DNA of 5,946 nucleotides from Chloroflexota bacterium (GTDB lineage Bacteria; Chloroflexota; Anaerolineae; UBA7937; JACPPX01), in NCBI GenBank assembly GCA_016190785.1, contig JACPPX010000137.1:1-5946 (forward strand), read 5' to 3'. Numbering within the stretch: the stretch's first letter is position 1; each line of letters starts with the position of its first letter. The translations under genes were made by a program, and so were the position numbers. The notes below the pieces were generated by a model that did no database searches, was not told the DNA's origin, and worked only from the letters and a program-made list of their open reading frames with translations. Positions 1-5,827 of this stretch are shown here, in pieces.

Positions 1-247
1 CCATAGTGTGGTCGGGGTGCCAGTGGGAATAAAAAGCGGCCCGGATCTGCTTCACCCGCGAGCGGTTGAGTTGCTGCTTGATCTCCTCCGGGGTGTCAAT
101 CAAGACATCCGGCCCGTGGACAAAGAGGCTGGGGCCGGTACGGCTGTAAGGGACCCCCTTCTCCCGCGCCGGGACACACACCCGGCAGAAGCACCCCGGC
201 TTGGGGGTAGTAATCGCCCCGCCGCTGCCCAAAATTTCAATTTGCAC
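1..247 (-). CDS. PhnP-like metallo-beta-lactamase-fold hydrolase, N-terminal part (cut by window edge)
   Basis: The first 82 codons of a minus-strand gene run off the left edge. Translated from GTG at 245-247 it begins VQIEILGSGGAITTPKPG, has a cysteine cluster at residues 19-24 (C-F-C-R-V-C), and reaches the metallo-beta-lactamase signature S-H-W-H-P-D-H at residues 74-80, which binds the metal ions. The early GSGGA strand followed by a Cys-x-Cys-x-x-Cys cluster resembles the PhnP branch (phosphoribosyl cyclic phosphodiesterase and relatives), which carries an extra zinc site there. The substrate is not predictable. The start is well fixed: an in-frame TGA lies five codons upstream and GTG is the only standard start codon in between. 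The gene overlaps the end of the phosphatidyltransferase gene by 11 bp, so translation is probably coupled. Family call is firm; any role in inositol lipid metabolism is only inferred from position. Confidence 0.88.
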   Translation of the reverse strand, partial: MQIEILGSGGAITTPKPGCFCRVCVPAREKGVPYSRTGPSLFVHGPDVLIDTPEEIKQQLNRSRVKQIRAAFYSHWHPDHTM

Positions 248-845
248 GGGGATTTTTGCTCATCCTCTGAACATGCCACATCCGCTGGACGGCCGTCAGG
301 TGGCTGCCCAGGGCGAGGATCACCAGGGCCGCGGTCAAGAGGGTTGCACTCCATTGCCCGAGCAGGAGCCCTCCCACCAGCACAATGAATCGCTCCAATC
401 GGGTGAAGATCCCCACATCCTTGGCTTGGAAGCCAGCCCCCTCCGCCCGGGCGCGGGCATAACTCACCATCAGCGAGCCAGCCAGGGCCAGGTAGGTCAG
501 GGCGATCCCCAGAAAATCGCCTCGGGTGGCGTAGAAGTAAAGCAGCCCCCCAAAGAGGGCGATCTCGGCATAGCGATCCAGGTTGGAGTCCAGAAAGGCC
601 CCGAAGGGGGAGGCTCGGTTCTCCAGTCGGGCTACATTGCCGTCCAGGGCATCGAAAAAGGAGGCGGGGATTAAAAGCAACCCGGCCAGTAAAAACTGGC
701 CAATGCCAATAATTGCCGCTACCCCCACCGTGGCCAGGAACCCGGCAAAGGTGAGAAGGTTGGGGGAGACCCCGGCATTGGCTAGAGGTCGGGCTATGAC
801 CAATACCACGACTTGAAATTTTTCCCGAGCCAAGTTGCTAAACAT
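237..845 (-). CDS. CDP-alcohol phosphatidyltransferase, probable phosphatidylinositol-phosphate synthase
   Basis: A 202-residue integral membrane enzyme predicted to condense CDP-diacylglycerol with inositol phosphate, releasing CMP. The full CDP-alcohol phosphotransferase signature D-x2-D-G-x2-A-R-x8-G-x3-D-x3-D is present, with D65, D68, G69, A72, R73, G82, D86 and D90; these bind metal and the CDP group. Several hydrophobic stretches (about 30-48, 51-63, 95-105, 112-128, 153-165, 168-185) fit the six-helix fold. The segment SYARARAEGAGF (128-139) is typical of the actinobacterial and archaeal inositol-phosphate-using branch and argues against phosphatidylglycerophosphate synthase. The later segment reads RLER (149-152), where I would expect RPER. 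An inositol-3-phosphate synthase and a PimA-like enzyme in the same operon support the substrate. The ATG follows the glycosyltransferase stop by 6 bp, and the AAGGA ribosome-binding motif overlaps that stop. Substrate assignment is inference; the family is certain. Confidence 0.9.
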   Translation of the reverse strand: MFSNLAREKFQVVVLVIARPLANAGVSPNLLTFAGFLATVGVAAIIGIGQFLLAGLLLIPASFFDALDGNVARLENRASPFGAFLDSNLDRYAEIALFGGLLYFYATRGDFLGIALTYLALAGSLMVSYARARAEGAGFQAKDVGIFTRLERFIVLVGGLLLGQWSATLLTAALVILALGSHLTAVQRMWHVQRMSKNPRAN

Positions 846-848
846 TCA

Positions 849-853
849 TCCTT
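849..853 (-). promoter_or_regulatory. Ribosome-binding site overlapping the upstream stop codon
   Basis: On the minus strand the junction reads TAAGGATGAATG: the glycosyltransferase stop TAA shares bases with an AAGGA Shine-Dalgarno motif, only 3 nt before the ATG of the phosphatidyltransferase. The spacing is short. The arrangement suggests that ribosomes terminating on the glycosyltransferase restart on the next gene. Confidence 0.55.
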
Positions 854-1991
854 ATCTCTTTCCGTTCTTTCGTTGGGCCAGGAGTTCTTGGTAGTAATCC
901 AAAACTTGCTTGGCGATTTTATCCCAGGTGTACTCTTGTGCTTTTTTCTTGCCCGCTTCTCCCATTCGCTCTCGCTCCTGGGGGTTTTGCAGCAGTTGCA
1001 AAATGGCCTGGGCCAGGGGCTCATCTTTCCGCGGCGGGACGAGTACCCCCTCTTGATTCGGGCTGAGCACGGTGTGGTAGCCGGGGATGTCCGAGGCCAC
1101 CACCGGCACTCCCGCGGCCATGGCCTCCAAGAGCACCATCCCAAAACTCTCAAAACCGGTGGAGGGGGCGCAGAAAACATGGGCGGTCTTATAGTAGCGG
1201 GGGAGGTCCTCGTCGGAGACGGGGCCGATGAAGTTGACATCCCGGATCCGCTCTGCCCGCACATAGCGCAGGTAGGGTGCCTTGTCCTCCCTGGTGAAGG
1301 CCCCCACGACTAAAAGGCGAACAGCGGGTAGCTGATCCCTCAAGCGGGCATAAGCAGCCAAGAGATGACGGAAGCCCTTTCGTTTTTCCAGGCGGCCGAC
1401 AAAGAGAATGTTCAATTTGTCATCGACAAATTTGGCAATTGGCTGGACTTGGGGATCGGTGAAGGGTTCGAGTTCGATCCCGTTGGGGATGACCACATAT
1501 TTAGCGGGGAAATATTTGGACAGATACTCCCGCACTGGTTCGGAGACCACGATCCGACCGTGCAGCCGCGCGAAGAAACGCTTGAACAGGGGTTTAGCAT
1601 AGTAATAGGCGGCGTGCTTCTCCCGATAGGCGTGAAAAGTCCCCACATTCAGCGCCCGGGAGTGGCGGAGCACGGCCAGGGGCAGGGCGGGGGAGAGGGG
1701 TTCGTGGGAATGGACAATATCGAAGGCTTCTTCTTTGAGGATTTTCTTCACCCGGAAATAGACCCGCGGGGAGAGGGTGATGCGGGCCACCGAGCCGGCG
1801 TAGGGCACCGGCAAAATGTTGGAGGAGGCCACAATCAGATGCGGGGGTAAGTCCTCGGTCTGGGCCGAGGCGGGGGTGATGATCCGCACCTCATGCCCTG
1901 CGGCGCGGAACTCTTGGTCCAAGTGGGAGATATGTTTGACCACCCCGCCGGGATAGAAGTAATCGTAGGGGGAGACCAGGGCGATTTTCAT
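852..1991 (-). CDS. PimA-like GT4 glycosyltransferase (phosphatidyl-myo-inositol mannosyltransferase family)
   Basis: A 379-residue GT-B fold retaining glycosyltransferase, close to the length of mycobacterial PimA. It should transfer a hexose from a nucleotide sugar (GDP-mannose in PimA) to phosphatidylinositol at the inner membrane face. Visible features: N-terminal MKIALVSPYDYFYPGGVVKH with the GG loop at 15-16; PYAGSVARI at 63-71, nearly identical to the PYNGSVARL lipid-binding region of PimA; HSHEPLSPALPL at 94-105; GTFHA with H120 and K125, spaced as PimA H118 and K123; PNGIE at 169-173; GRLEKRKG at 199-206; and the EX7E pair E281 and E289 in ESFGMVLLEAMAAG. Its ATG overlaps the PHP gene stop by 4 bp (ATGA), and the phosphatidyltransferase follows after 6 bp. 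The sugar donor is unproven and another hexose is possible. Mycobacteria follow this step with the acyltransferase PatA; related acyltransferases are encoded upstream here. Confidence 0.92.
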   Translation of the reverse strand: MKIALVSPYDYFYPGGVVKHISHLDQEFRAAGHEVRIITPASAQTEDLPPHLIVASSNILPVPYAGSVARITLSPRVYFRVKKILKEEAFDIVHSHEPLSPALPLAVLRHSRALNVGTFHAYREKHAAYYYAKPLFKRFFARLHGRIVVSEPVREYLSKYFPAKYVVIPNGIELEPFTDPQVQPIAKFVDDKLNILFVGRLEKRKGFRHLLAAYARLRDQLPAVRLLVVGAFTREDKAPYLRYVRAERIRDVNFIGPVSDEDLPRYYKTAHVFCAPSTGFESFGMVLLEAMAAGVPVVASDIPGYHTVLSPNQEGVLVPPRKDEPLAQAILQLLQNPQERERMGEAGKKKAQEYTWDKIAKQVLDYYQELLAQRKNGKR

Positions 1992-2740
1992 CGCTCTCTA
2001 TCTTGGCGGAGAGCATTCCAGGCCCGGCGCAAATGCCGGCCGGGCAGAAGGATGAGGCTCCGCCAGAACTGGGGGATCGCGCGGGGGATGATCCCTCCCT
2101 GTTCTTGTAGAGTGGGGAAGGAGCCGGCGGCCAGCGTCTTTTTCTCCCGCAGTGCCCGGCGAAAATCCTCAGGGGTGTGGCCGGGGAACTCGGTGTATCC
2201 TTTGCCGATGAACTCCAAGAAGTGGGCATCGCTTCCCCCCAGCTCGGCAAGGTGAAACTCCTCCTGGTTGGCCCACTTGGCTCGCTCATGGGCCACCCAC
2301 CCGGCCGGGGTGGCACTCAGCACCTCGATCCCCAGGAGACCCATTTCGCCAGGCTGTGGTGCAGACAGACGGCGGATGTTGCTTTCACTTAGGCTGAAGA
2401 TCAGCCAACTCATGGGGTGGGGGGCTATACAGAATCCTCCCTGTTCTTGGACCATAGCCAACACTTTGTCCAAGGGCTGGAGCATAGGGATCGGTTCCTG
2501 AATGTCATAGGCCAGGAGGTGGCCCTCGCGGGTGGTGACCTCCATCCCCACCATTACCTCAAAGCGATATTTTCCCTCTGCCACCAGGGCCCTGGCGTCT
2601 AGAGAGCCTTCCAGCGTATCATGGTCGGCGATGGCGATGAGGTCCAGGTCCGTCTTATCCTGGACATATTCCAGGATTTGGGACACGCTGGCCATGCCAT
2701 CGCTGTATTCGGAGTGGATGTGGAGATCCGCTTTTCCCAC
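1988..2740 (-). CDS. PHP-domain metal-dependent phosphoesterase
   Basis: A 250-residue soluble protein of the PHP (polymerase and histidinol phosphatase) superfamily, which uses a cluster of His and Asp/Glu-bound metals to hydrolyse phosphate esters. All metal-ligand motifs are present: DLHIHS at 5-10, DHD at 39-41, GME with E67, H74, APHP with H108, and SDAH with D171 and H173. The basic C-terminus (about 223-250) has no clear motif. The GTG start is the only standard start after an in-frame TAA four codons upstream; a weak AAGG lies about 7 nt before it. The gene shares an ATGA overlap with the PimA-like glycosyltransferase and so is likely co-translated with it. Known single-domain relatives act on nucleotide bisphosphates or histidinol phosphate. 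Here the context suggests removal of phosphate from phosphatidylinositol phosphate, but that is inference. Confidence 0.88.
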   Translation of the reverse strand: MGKADLHIHSEYSDGMASVSQILEYVQDKTDLDLIAIADHDTLEGSLDARALVAEGKYRFEVMVGMEVTTREGHLLAYDIQEPIPMLQPLDKVLAMVQEQGGFCIAPHPMSWLIFSLSESNIRRLSAPQPGEMGLLGIEVLSATPAGWVAHERAKWANQEEFHLAELGGSDAHFLEFIGKGYTEFPGHTPEDFRRALREKKTLAAGSFPTLQEQGGIIPRAIPQFWRSLILLPGRHLRRAWNALRQDRER

Positions 2741-2761
2741 GGCTAAACCTTATTGGCGAGG

Positions 2762-2767
2762 ATTATA
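2762..2767 (-). promoter_or_regulatory. Possible internal promoter, -10 element, before the PHP gene
   Basis: The minus strand carries a perfect TATAAT in the 52-bp gap between the second acyltransferase and the PHP gene, 21 nt before the GTG start, which would give a leader of about 15 nt. The matching -35 region (CGACTT at 17-bp spacing) is a poor match to TTGACA, so activity would need help from a regulator or be weak. It could give the PHP, glycosyltransferase, phosphatidyltransferase and hydrolase genes their own expression. Confidence 0.4.
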
Positions 2768-2768
2768 A

Positions 2769-2781
2769 CTCCAAGTTGGAG
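2769..2781. promoter_or_regulatory. Palindrome CTCCAA-G-TTGGAG next to the internal -10 element
   Basis: A perfect 6-bp inverted repeat around a single central base lies one base upstream of the TATAAT on the minus strand, inside the would-be spacer between -35 and -10. A one-base loop cannot form as RNA, though a reduced 4-bp stem with a 5-nt loop could. The position is that expected of an operator for a dimeric regulator. No second copy was noticed in the window. Confidence 0.35.
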
Positions 2782-2792
2782 GAAAAGTCGCC

Positions 2793-3668
2793 CTATTCTT
2801 TTCCCCACAGGGGTTGGAACATCAACCACTGCTCGGGATGGCGACGGATAATTTTCTCCATCAAACTGGCCACTTTCTGCATATTTACCTCAATATCCCG
2901 TCGCCGATCGCCAGTTACCTCCAGTTGCAGCGGTGGCTCGACAATTCCCTGGAAGGTGTTATCGGGCCTGCGGACTCCGTGGCCCAGACATAAGGCTGCT
3001 CCGGTGCGCAGGGCGAGCTGCACCGGCCCATCGGCCAGCCGCACCGGGGCCCCAAAAAACTGGACTGCTGTCCCACTCCCGGTTACATCCCGGTCGATGG
3101 CCAGGGCCACGATTTGGTTATTTTTCAGGGCACGGAAGAGGCTGAATAGGGGACCATCGGCGGGGATGAGTTTTATCCCGTGCCGCTGCCGCAGACGAAG
3201 CATATAGGCCATCAGGGTCGGCGGTTGGAGGGGCTCCACGGCGGCAGTGATGGGATAACCAAAGAGGGGGGCGATCTGCAAAAATGCTTCCGGGCTCCCT
3301 AAGTGCAAGGAAACCAAAACCATCCCTTTCCCCCCTGCTAGCGCTCTTTGGACATTCTCCACTCCCTCCACCTGGACGTATGAAAGGAGTTTCTCTACCG
3401 GGGTCCAGCGGTGATGGAAAAGTTCGTAATAATTCTTTACCGCGTTTTGAAAAACTTGCCGGGCTAAGTGGGGTAGCCTCTCCTCCGCCATCTTCGGCCC
3501 TATCGCCTGCCGCAGGTTGGAGATTAGGTTTGCTCGCGAGCGAGGATTGAAATAGTAGAGTAGATACCCAACCACATCGGCGAGGAGATAACCAAGTCGG
3601 CGGGGGATGAAGGGAAGGACCGCTCCCGCAAATCTAACGAGGTAATAACTGGCTCGGCCCTGGCTCAT
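2793..3668 (-). CDS. LpxL/HtrB/PatA-family lysophospholipid acyltransferase, second copy
   Basis: A 291-residue membrane-associated acyltransferase that would move an acyl chain to a glycolipid or phospholipid at the cytoplasmic face. The HX4E catalytic pair is H122 and E127 within SLHLGSPEAF; the usual HxGNWE is changed to H-L-G-S-P-E, so catalytic residues are kept but the Asn-Trp in between is replaced. Other family blocks follow: GIKLIPADG (164-172), RALKNNQIVALAIDRD (179-194), FFGAPVRLADGPVQLALRTGA (204-224) and the terminal PEQWLMFQPLW (278-288). A hydrophobic N-terminus (about 8-40) fits membrane attachment. It is clearly paralogous to the gene immediately upstream, pointing to tandem duplication and divergence. 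It starts at ATG, 49 bp after the upstream stop, with GAGG about 7 nt before. The acceptor may be the mannose or inositol of the lipid made by this operon, or an unrelated lipid. Confidence 0.87.
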   Translation of the reverse strand: MSQGRASYYLVRFAGAVLPFIPRRLGYLLADVVGYLLYYFNPRSRANLISNLRQAIGPKMAEERLPHLARQVFQNAVKNYYELFHHRWTPVEKLLSYVQVEGVENVQRALAGGKGMVLVSLHLGSPEAFLQIAPLFGYPITAAVEPLQPPTLMAYMLRLRQRHGIKLIPADGPLFSLFRALKNNQIVALAIDRDVTGSGTAVQFFGAPVRLADGPVQLALRTGAALCLGHGVRRPDNTFQGIVEPPLQLEVTGDRRRDIEVNMQKVASLMEKIIRRHPEQWLMFQPLWGKE

Positions 3669-3717
3669 ACCCTTGCCTCACTATGAGTCTGTTCAGAAAA
3701 GACCGGGCAGGCGCAGG

Positions 3718-4596
3718 TCAGGCCCACAGCCTCTGGAACATATACCACTGCTCGGGGGAAATGCGGATTATATTTTCTAGAGCGTCGGCGATTTTCTGGG
3801 TGACCTGCTGGATGTCCTGCTCCCGGTCGCCGGTTGGTGCGTAGTCGATGGCCGGATAGAAGCGGCCGCCGTAGGTCTCATCGGGGAGGCGCATGCAATA
3901 TCCGATGAGGAGCTTTGCTCCAGTACGCAGGGAGAGGGCAGCGGGACCTGCCGGTAAGTAGGCCGGGGCCCCAAAGAAATTTACCTTCACCCCCCCTTCC
4001 GGATAGGGCCGGTCGATGGCGATCCCCACCAGTTCATTGCGCTTCAGGGCGCGGTAGAGAGGGCGGATGTCTCCATTGGTGGGGATGATTTTGATCCCAC
4101 GCTGCACCCGGGGTCGGAGGACAAGTTCAGTTACCCGCTGGGAACGAAAGGTGCGGGCAAAGTAGTTAAGGGGATAAGAGCGGAGGGCCAGCATCATCGC
4201 CCCGAATTCCCAATTGCCAAAGTGAGGGCCGACCAAAATCGCCCCCCTCCCGGCGCTCAAAGCAGCATGGAGGTGTTCCCAACCGGTGACCTCTCCGGAA
4301 AGGCGGTGGATTTCTTCGTCGCTCAGGCTGGGGAAGCGGAAGAAATCAACCAGGAATGAAAAATAGCTACCGAAGGAGCGACGGGCCACCTCCCGCACTT
4401 CGCCCTCGGCAGCATCCGATCCCAGGACATGGCGCATATTATCTATCGTGTTCTGGCGGCCTTGGTACCAGGTGTGGAAGGTTAAATCGCCCAGCAGCCG
4501 AGCCACGGTGTAGGAGAGCCGGGGCGGAGCCTTTTGGGAGAGGAAAGTTATACCGGCCAGCGGCCAGTAGCCGAGTTCGTAGAAGCCTCTAAACAT
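3718..4596 (-). CDS. LpxL/HtrB/PatA-family lysophospholipid acyltransferase, first copy
   Basis: A 292-residue acyltransferase of the LpxL/HtrB superfamily, which includes the PIM acyltransferase PatA. The canonical motif is intact: GPHFGNWEF at 124-131 with H125 and E130 as the HX4E pair. Further blocks are GIKIIPTNGDIRPLYRALKRNELVGIAIDR (167-196), NFFGAPAYLPAGPAALSLRTGAK (206-228) and PEQWYMFQRLW (281-291). The N-terminal 40 residues are moderately hydrophobic. The ATG is supported by an in-frame TGA nine codons upstream with no other standard start between, although no clear Shine-Dalgarno sequence precedes it. It lies 62 bp downstream of the inositol-phosphate synthase stop. Since the operon shows no lipid A genes, a PatA-like role on an inositol glycolipid is more likely than lipid A acylation, but a general phospholipid role cannot be excluded. 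Confidence 0.9.
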   Translation of the reverse strand: MFRGFYELGYWPLAGITFLSQKAPPRLSYTVARLLGDLTFHTWYQGRQNTIDNMRHVLGSDAAEGEVREVARRSFGSYFSFLVDFFRFPSLSDEEIHRLSGEVTGWEHLHAALSAGRGAILVGPHFGNWEFGAMMLALRSYPLNYFARTFRSQRVTELVLRPRVQRGIKIIPTNGDIRPLYRALKRNELVGIAIDRPYPEGGVKVNFFGAPAYLPAGPAALSLRTGAKLLIGYCMRLPDETYGGRFYPAIDYAPTGDREQDIQQVTQKIADALENIIRISPEQWYMFQRLWA

Positions 4597-4635
4597 GGCA
4601 AACGATGTTGGCCGAAGAAGTCAGCTGGCGAGGAA

Positions 4636-4653
4636 GCTTTCTGCGTGGAAAGC
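4636..4653 (-). other. Short hairpin between the synthase and first acyltransferase genes
   Basis: In the 62-bp gap the transcript can form a 6-bp perfect stem GCTTTC / GAAAGC around a 6-nt loop, extendable by two G-U pairs. It begins 6 bp after the synthase stop codon. No run of T follows on the minus strand, so it is not a standard intrinsic terminator. It may protect the upstream mRNA or mildly reduce read-through, or be chance. Confidence 0.35.
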
Positions 4654-4658
4654 CCAAC

Positions 4659-5765
4659 TTATTGAGGAAGATCCCCCGGCTGGGGGGAGCCGTCGCCGCT
4701 AATGAAATCCTCGAGTTTCTTCCGCGCTTCTTCGTCGCTGAACTGTTGCGGGGGAGATTTCATGAAGTAAGCAGAGGGAGCGGTCAATGCTCCGCCTACC
4801 CCCCGGTCCAGACCCAATTTGCAGGCGCGGACGGCATCGATCACCACCCCCGCAGAGTTGGGGGAATCCCACACCTCGAGCTTCAACTCCACATTGAGGG
4901 GCACATCTCCAAAAGAGCGCCCTTCCAAGCGGATGTAGGCCCATTTGCGGTCGGTGAGCCAGGGGACATAATCGCTAGGGCCAATGTGGATGTTCTCCTC
5001 CCCCATGTCGTAATCCAGTTGACTCTTCACCGACCCGGTCTTGGATATCTTCTTGGAGATCAGCCGCTCCCGCTCCAACATATTGAAGAAATCGGTATTG
5101 CCTCCAAAGTTGAGTTGATAGGTGCGCTCCAGCCTCACCCCGCGGTTACGGAAGAGTTTGGTCAGCACGCGGTGGACGATGGTGGCCCCTACTTGAGATT
5201 TAATATCATCCCCGATTACCGGCAAGTTTCTTTCGCGGAAGCGGCCCTGCCAGTACTCCTCGCTGGCGATAAAGACTGGGATACAGTTCACAAACCCACA
5301 ACCTGCATCCAGGACCTGCTCCACATACCACTTTGTTGCCTCTTCGCTGCCCACGGGGAGGTAGTTGACCACCACATCGGTGCCGGTGTCTTTGAGGATG
5401 TGCACTACATTATCGGTGGCGCCGGGGGCCTTGTGGACGACCTGTTTGAGGTAGAGGCCCAGTCCATCGTGGGTCATCCCGCGGTGAACTTTCACACCCA
5501 GCTGCGGGGGCTTGGCAAACTGAACCGTGTTATTGGGTGGAGTGAAGATAGCCTCGGAGAGGTCCTTTCCCACTTTGTTGACATCAATATCGAAGGCGGC
5601 GGAGAATTCAATGTCCCCCACATGGTATCCCCCCAGGACAACATGCATCAGCCCGGGGACAAAGGTATCCTCCGCGGCGTCCTGGTAATAATGCACCCCT
5701 TGGACAAAGCTGGAGGCGCAGTTCCCCACCCCCACAATGGCCACGCGCACTTTTTTATTTCCCAA
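4659..5765 (-). CDS. ino1: Inositol-3-phosphate synthase (actinobacterial/archaeal type)
   Basis: A cytosolic NAD-dependent enzyme that cyclises glucose 6-phosphate to 1D-myo-inositol 3-phosphate, the committed step of inositol synthesis. From the chosen start it has 368 residues, near the usual bacterial length. Seen in order: the Rossmann motif VAIVGVGNCASS (8-19), VNYLPVGSE (133-141), the signature GDDIKSQVGATIVHR (185-199) with the active-site lysine K189, QLNFGGNTDFFNMLERERL (217-235), SKKISKT (237-243), and WDSPNSAGVVIDAVRACKLGLDRG (299-322). These closely match Mycobacterium Ino1 from memory. The start is set at TTG 5763-5765 because a strong AAGGAGG lies 5 nt upstream, inside the sequence that a longer reading from TTG 5781-5783 would translate. 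It is the first gene of the operon behind a good promoter, and supplies the headgroup for the phosphatidyltransferase at the operon's other end. The last 20 or so residues are a variable, Pro/Gly-rich tail. Confidence 0.95.
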   Translation of the reverse strand: MGNKKVRVAIVGVGNCASSFVQGVHYYQDAAEDTFVPGLMHVVLGGYHVGDIEFSAAFDIDVNKVGKDLSEAIFTPPNNTVQFAKPPQLGVKVHRGMTHDGLGLYLKQVVHKAPGATDNVVHILKDTGTDVVVNYLPVGSEEATKWYVEQVLDAGCGFVNCIPVFIASEEYWQGRFRERNLPVIGDDIKSQVGATIVHRVLTKLFRNRGVRLERTYQLNFGGNTDFFNMLERERLISKKISKTGSVKSQLDYDMGEENIHIGPSDYVPWLTDRKWAYIRLEGRSFGDVPLNVELKLEVWDSPNSAGVVIDAVRACKLGLDRGVGGALTAPSAYFMKSPPQQFSDEEARKKLEDFISGDGSPQPGDLPQ

Positions 5766-5770
5766 GGGCC

Positions 5771-5777
5771 CCTCCTT
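5771..5777 (-). promoter_or_regulatory. Strong Shine-Dalgarno site that decides the ino1 start
   Basis: AAGGAGG (continuing as GG) lies 5 nt before the TTG at 5765. It is the best ribosome-binding site in the window. It excludes the upstream in-frame TTG at 5783 as the main start, since that would place the site inside the coding sequence and only a few bases from the predicted transcript start. Confidence 0.85.
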
Positions 5778-5798
5778 CTGCAAAAATACTAATATTTA

Positions 5799-5827
5799 AT
5801 GATAGGCGAAAAGGAAATCGACGTCAA
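5799..5827 (-). promoter_or_regulatory. Sigma-70-like promoter for the inositol lipid operon
   Basis: The minus strand has TTGACG (5822-5827), a 17-bp spacer, and TATCAT (5799-5804), each matching five of six consensus bases with ideal spacing. The predicted transcription start is an A near 5790-5793, giving a leader of about 25 nt that contains the Shine-Dalgarno site. A second TTGACC hexamer abuts the -35 upstream, forming a direct repeat (GTCAAG twice on the plus strand, 5823-5834). This is likely the main promoter of the whole cluster. Confidence 0.65.

Noticed and set aside
100..354. An 84-codon minus-strand frame across the phosphatidyltransferase/hydrolase junction
   Set aside because: It is in a different frame from the hydrolase, whose HWHPDH motif and conserved N-terminus identify the real reading; this one has no motifs.
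8..674. Plus-strand open frames near the left edge (8-388 and 201-674)
   Set aside because: They lie antisense to the metallo-hydrolase and phosphatidyltransferase genes, which have clear catalytic motifs; the translations are low-complexity Gly/Pro/Arg-rich.
813..1850. Plus-strand open frames (813-1313 and 1365-1850) opposite the glycosyltransferase
   Set aside because: They mirror the codon pattern of the PimA-like gene, show no motifs, and have no promoter or ribosome site I can support.
4636..4653. Intrinsic terminator after ino1
   Set aside because: The stem is short and no T-run follows on the transcribed strand; downstream genes fit the same pathway.
5766..5783. Longer ino1 N-terminus from TTG 5783
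   Set aside because: It would translate through the strong Shine-Dalgarno site and begin within a few bases of the predicted transcript start.
4605..5792. A 395-codon plus-strand open frame antisense to ino1
   Set aside because: It is almost wholly antisense to a gene with strong family motifs, its translation shows no recognisable domain, and long antisense frames are common in GC-rich genes.
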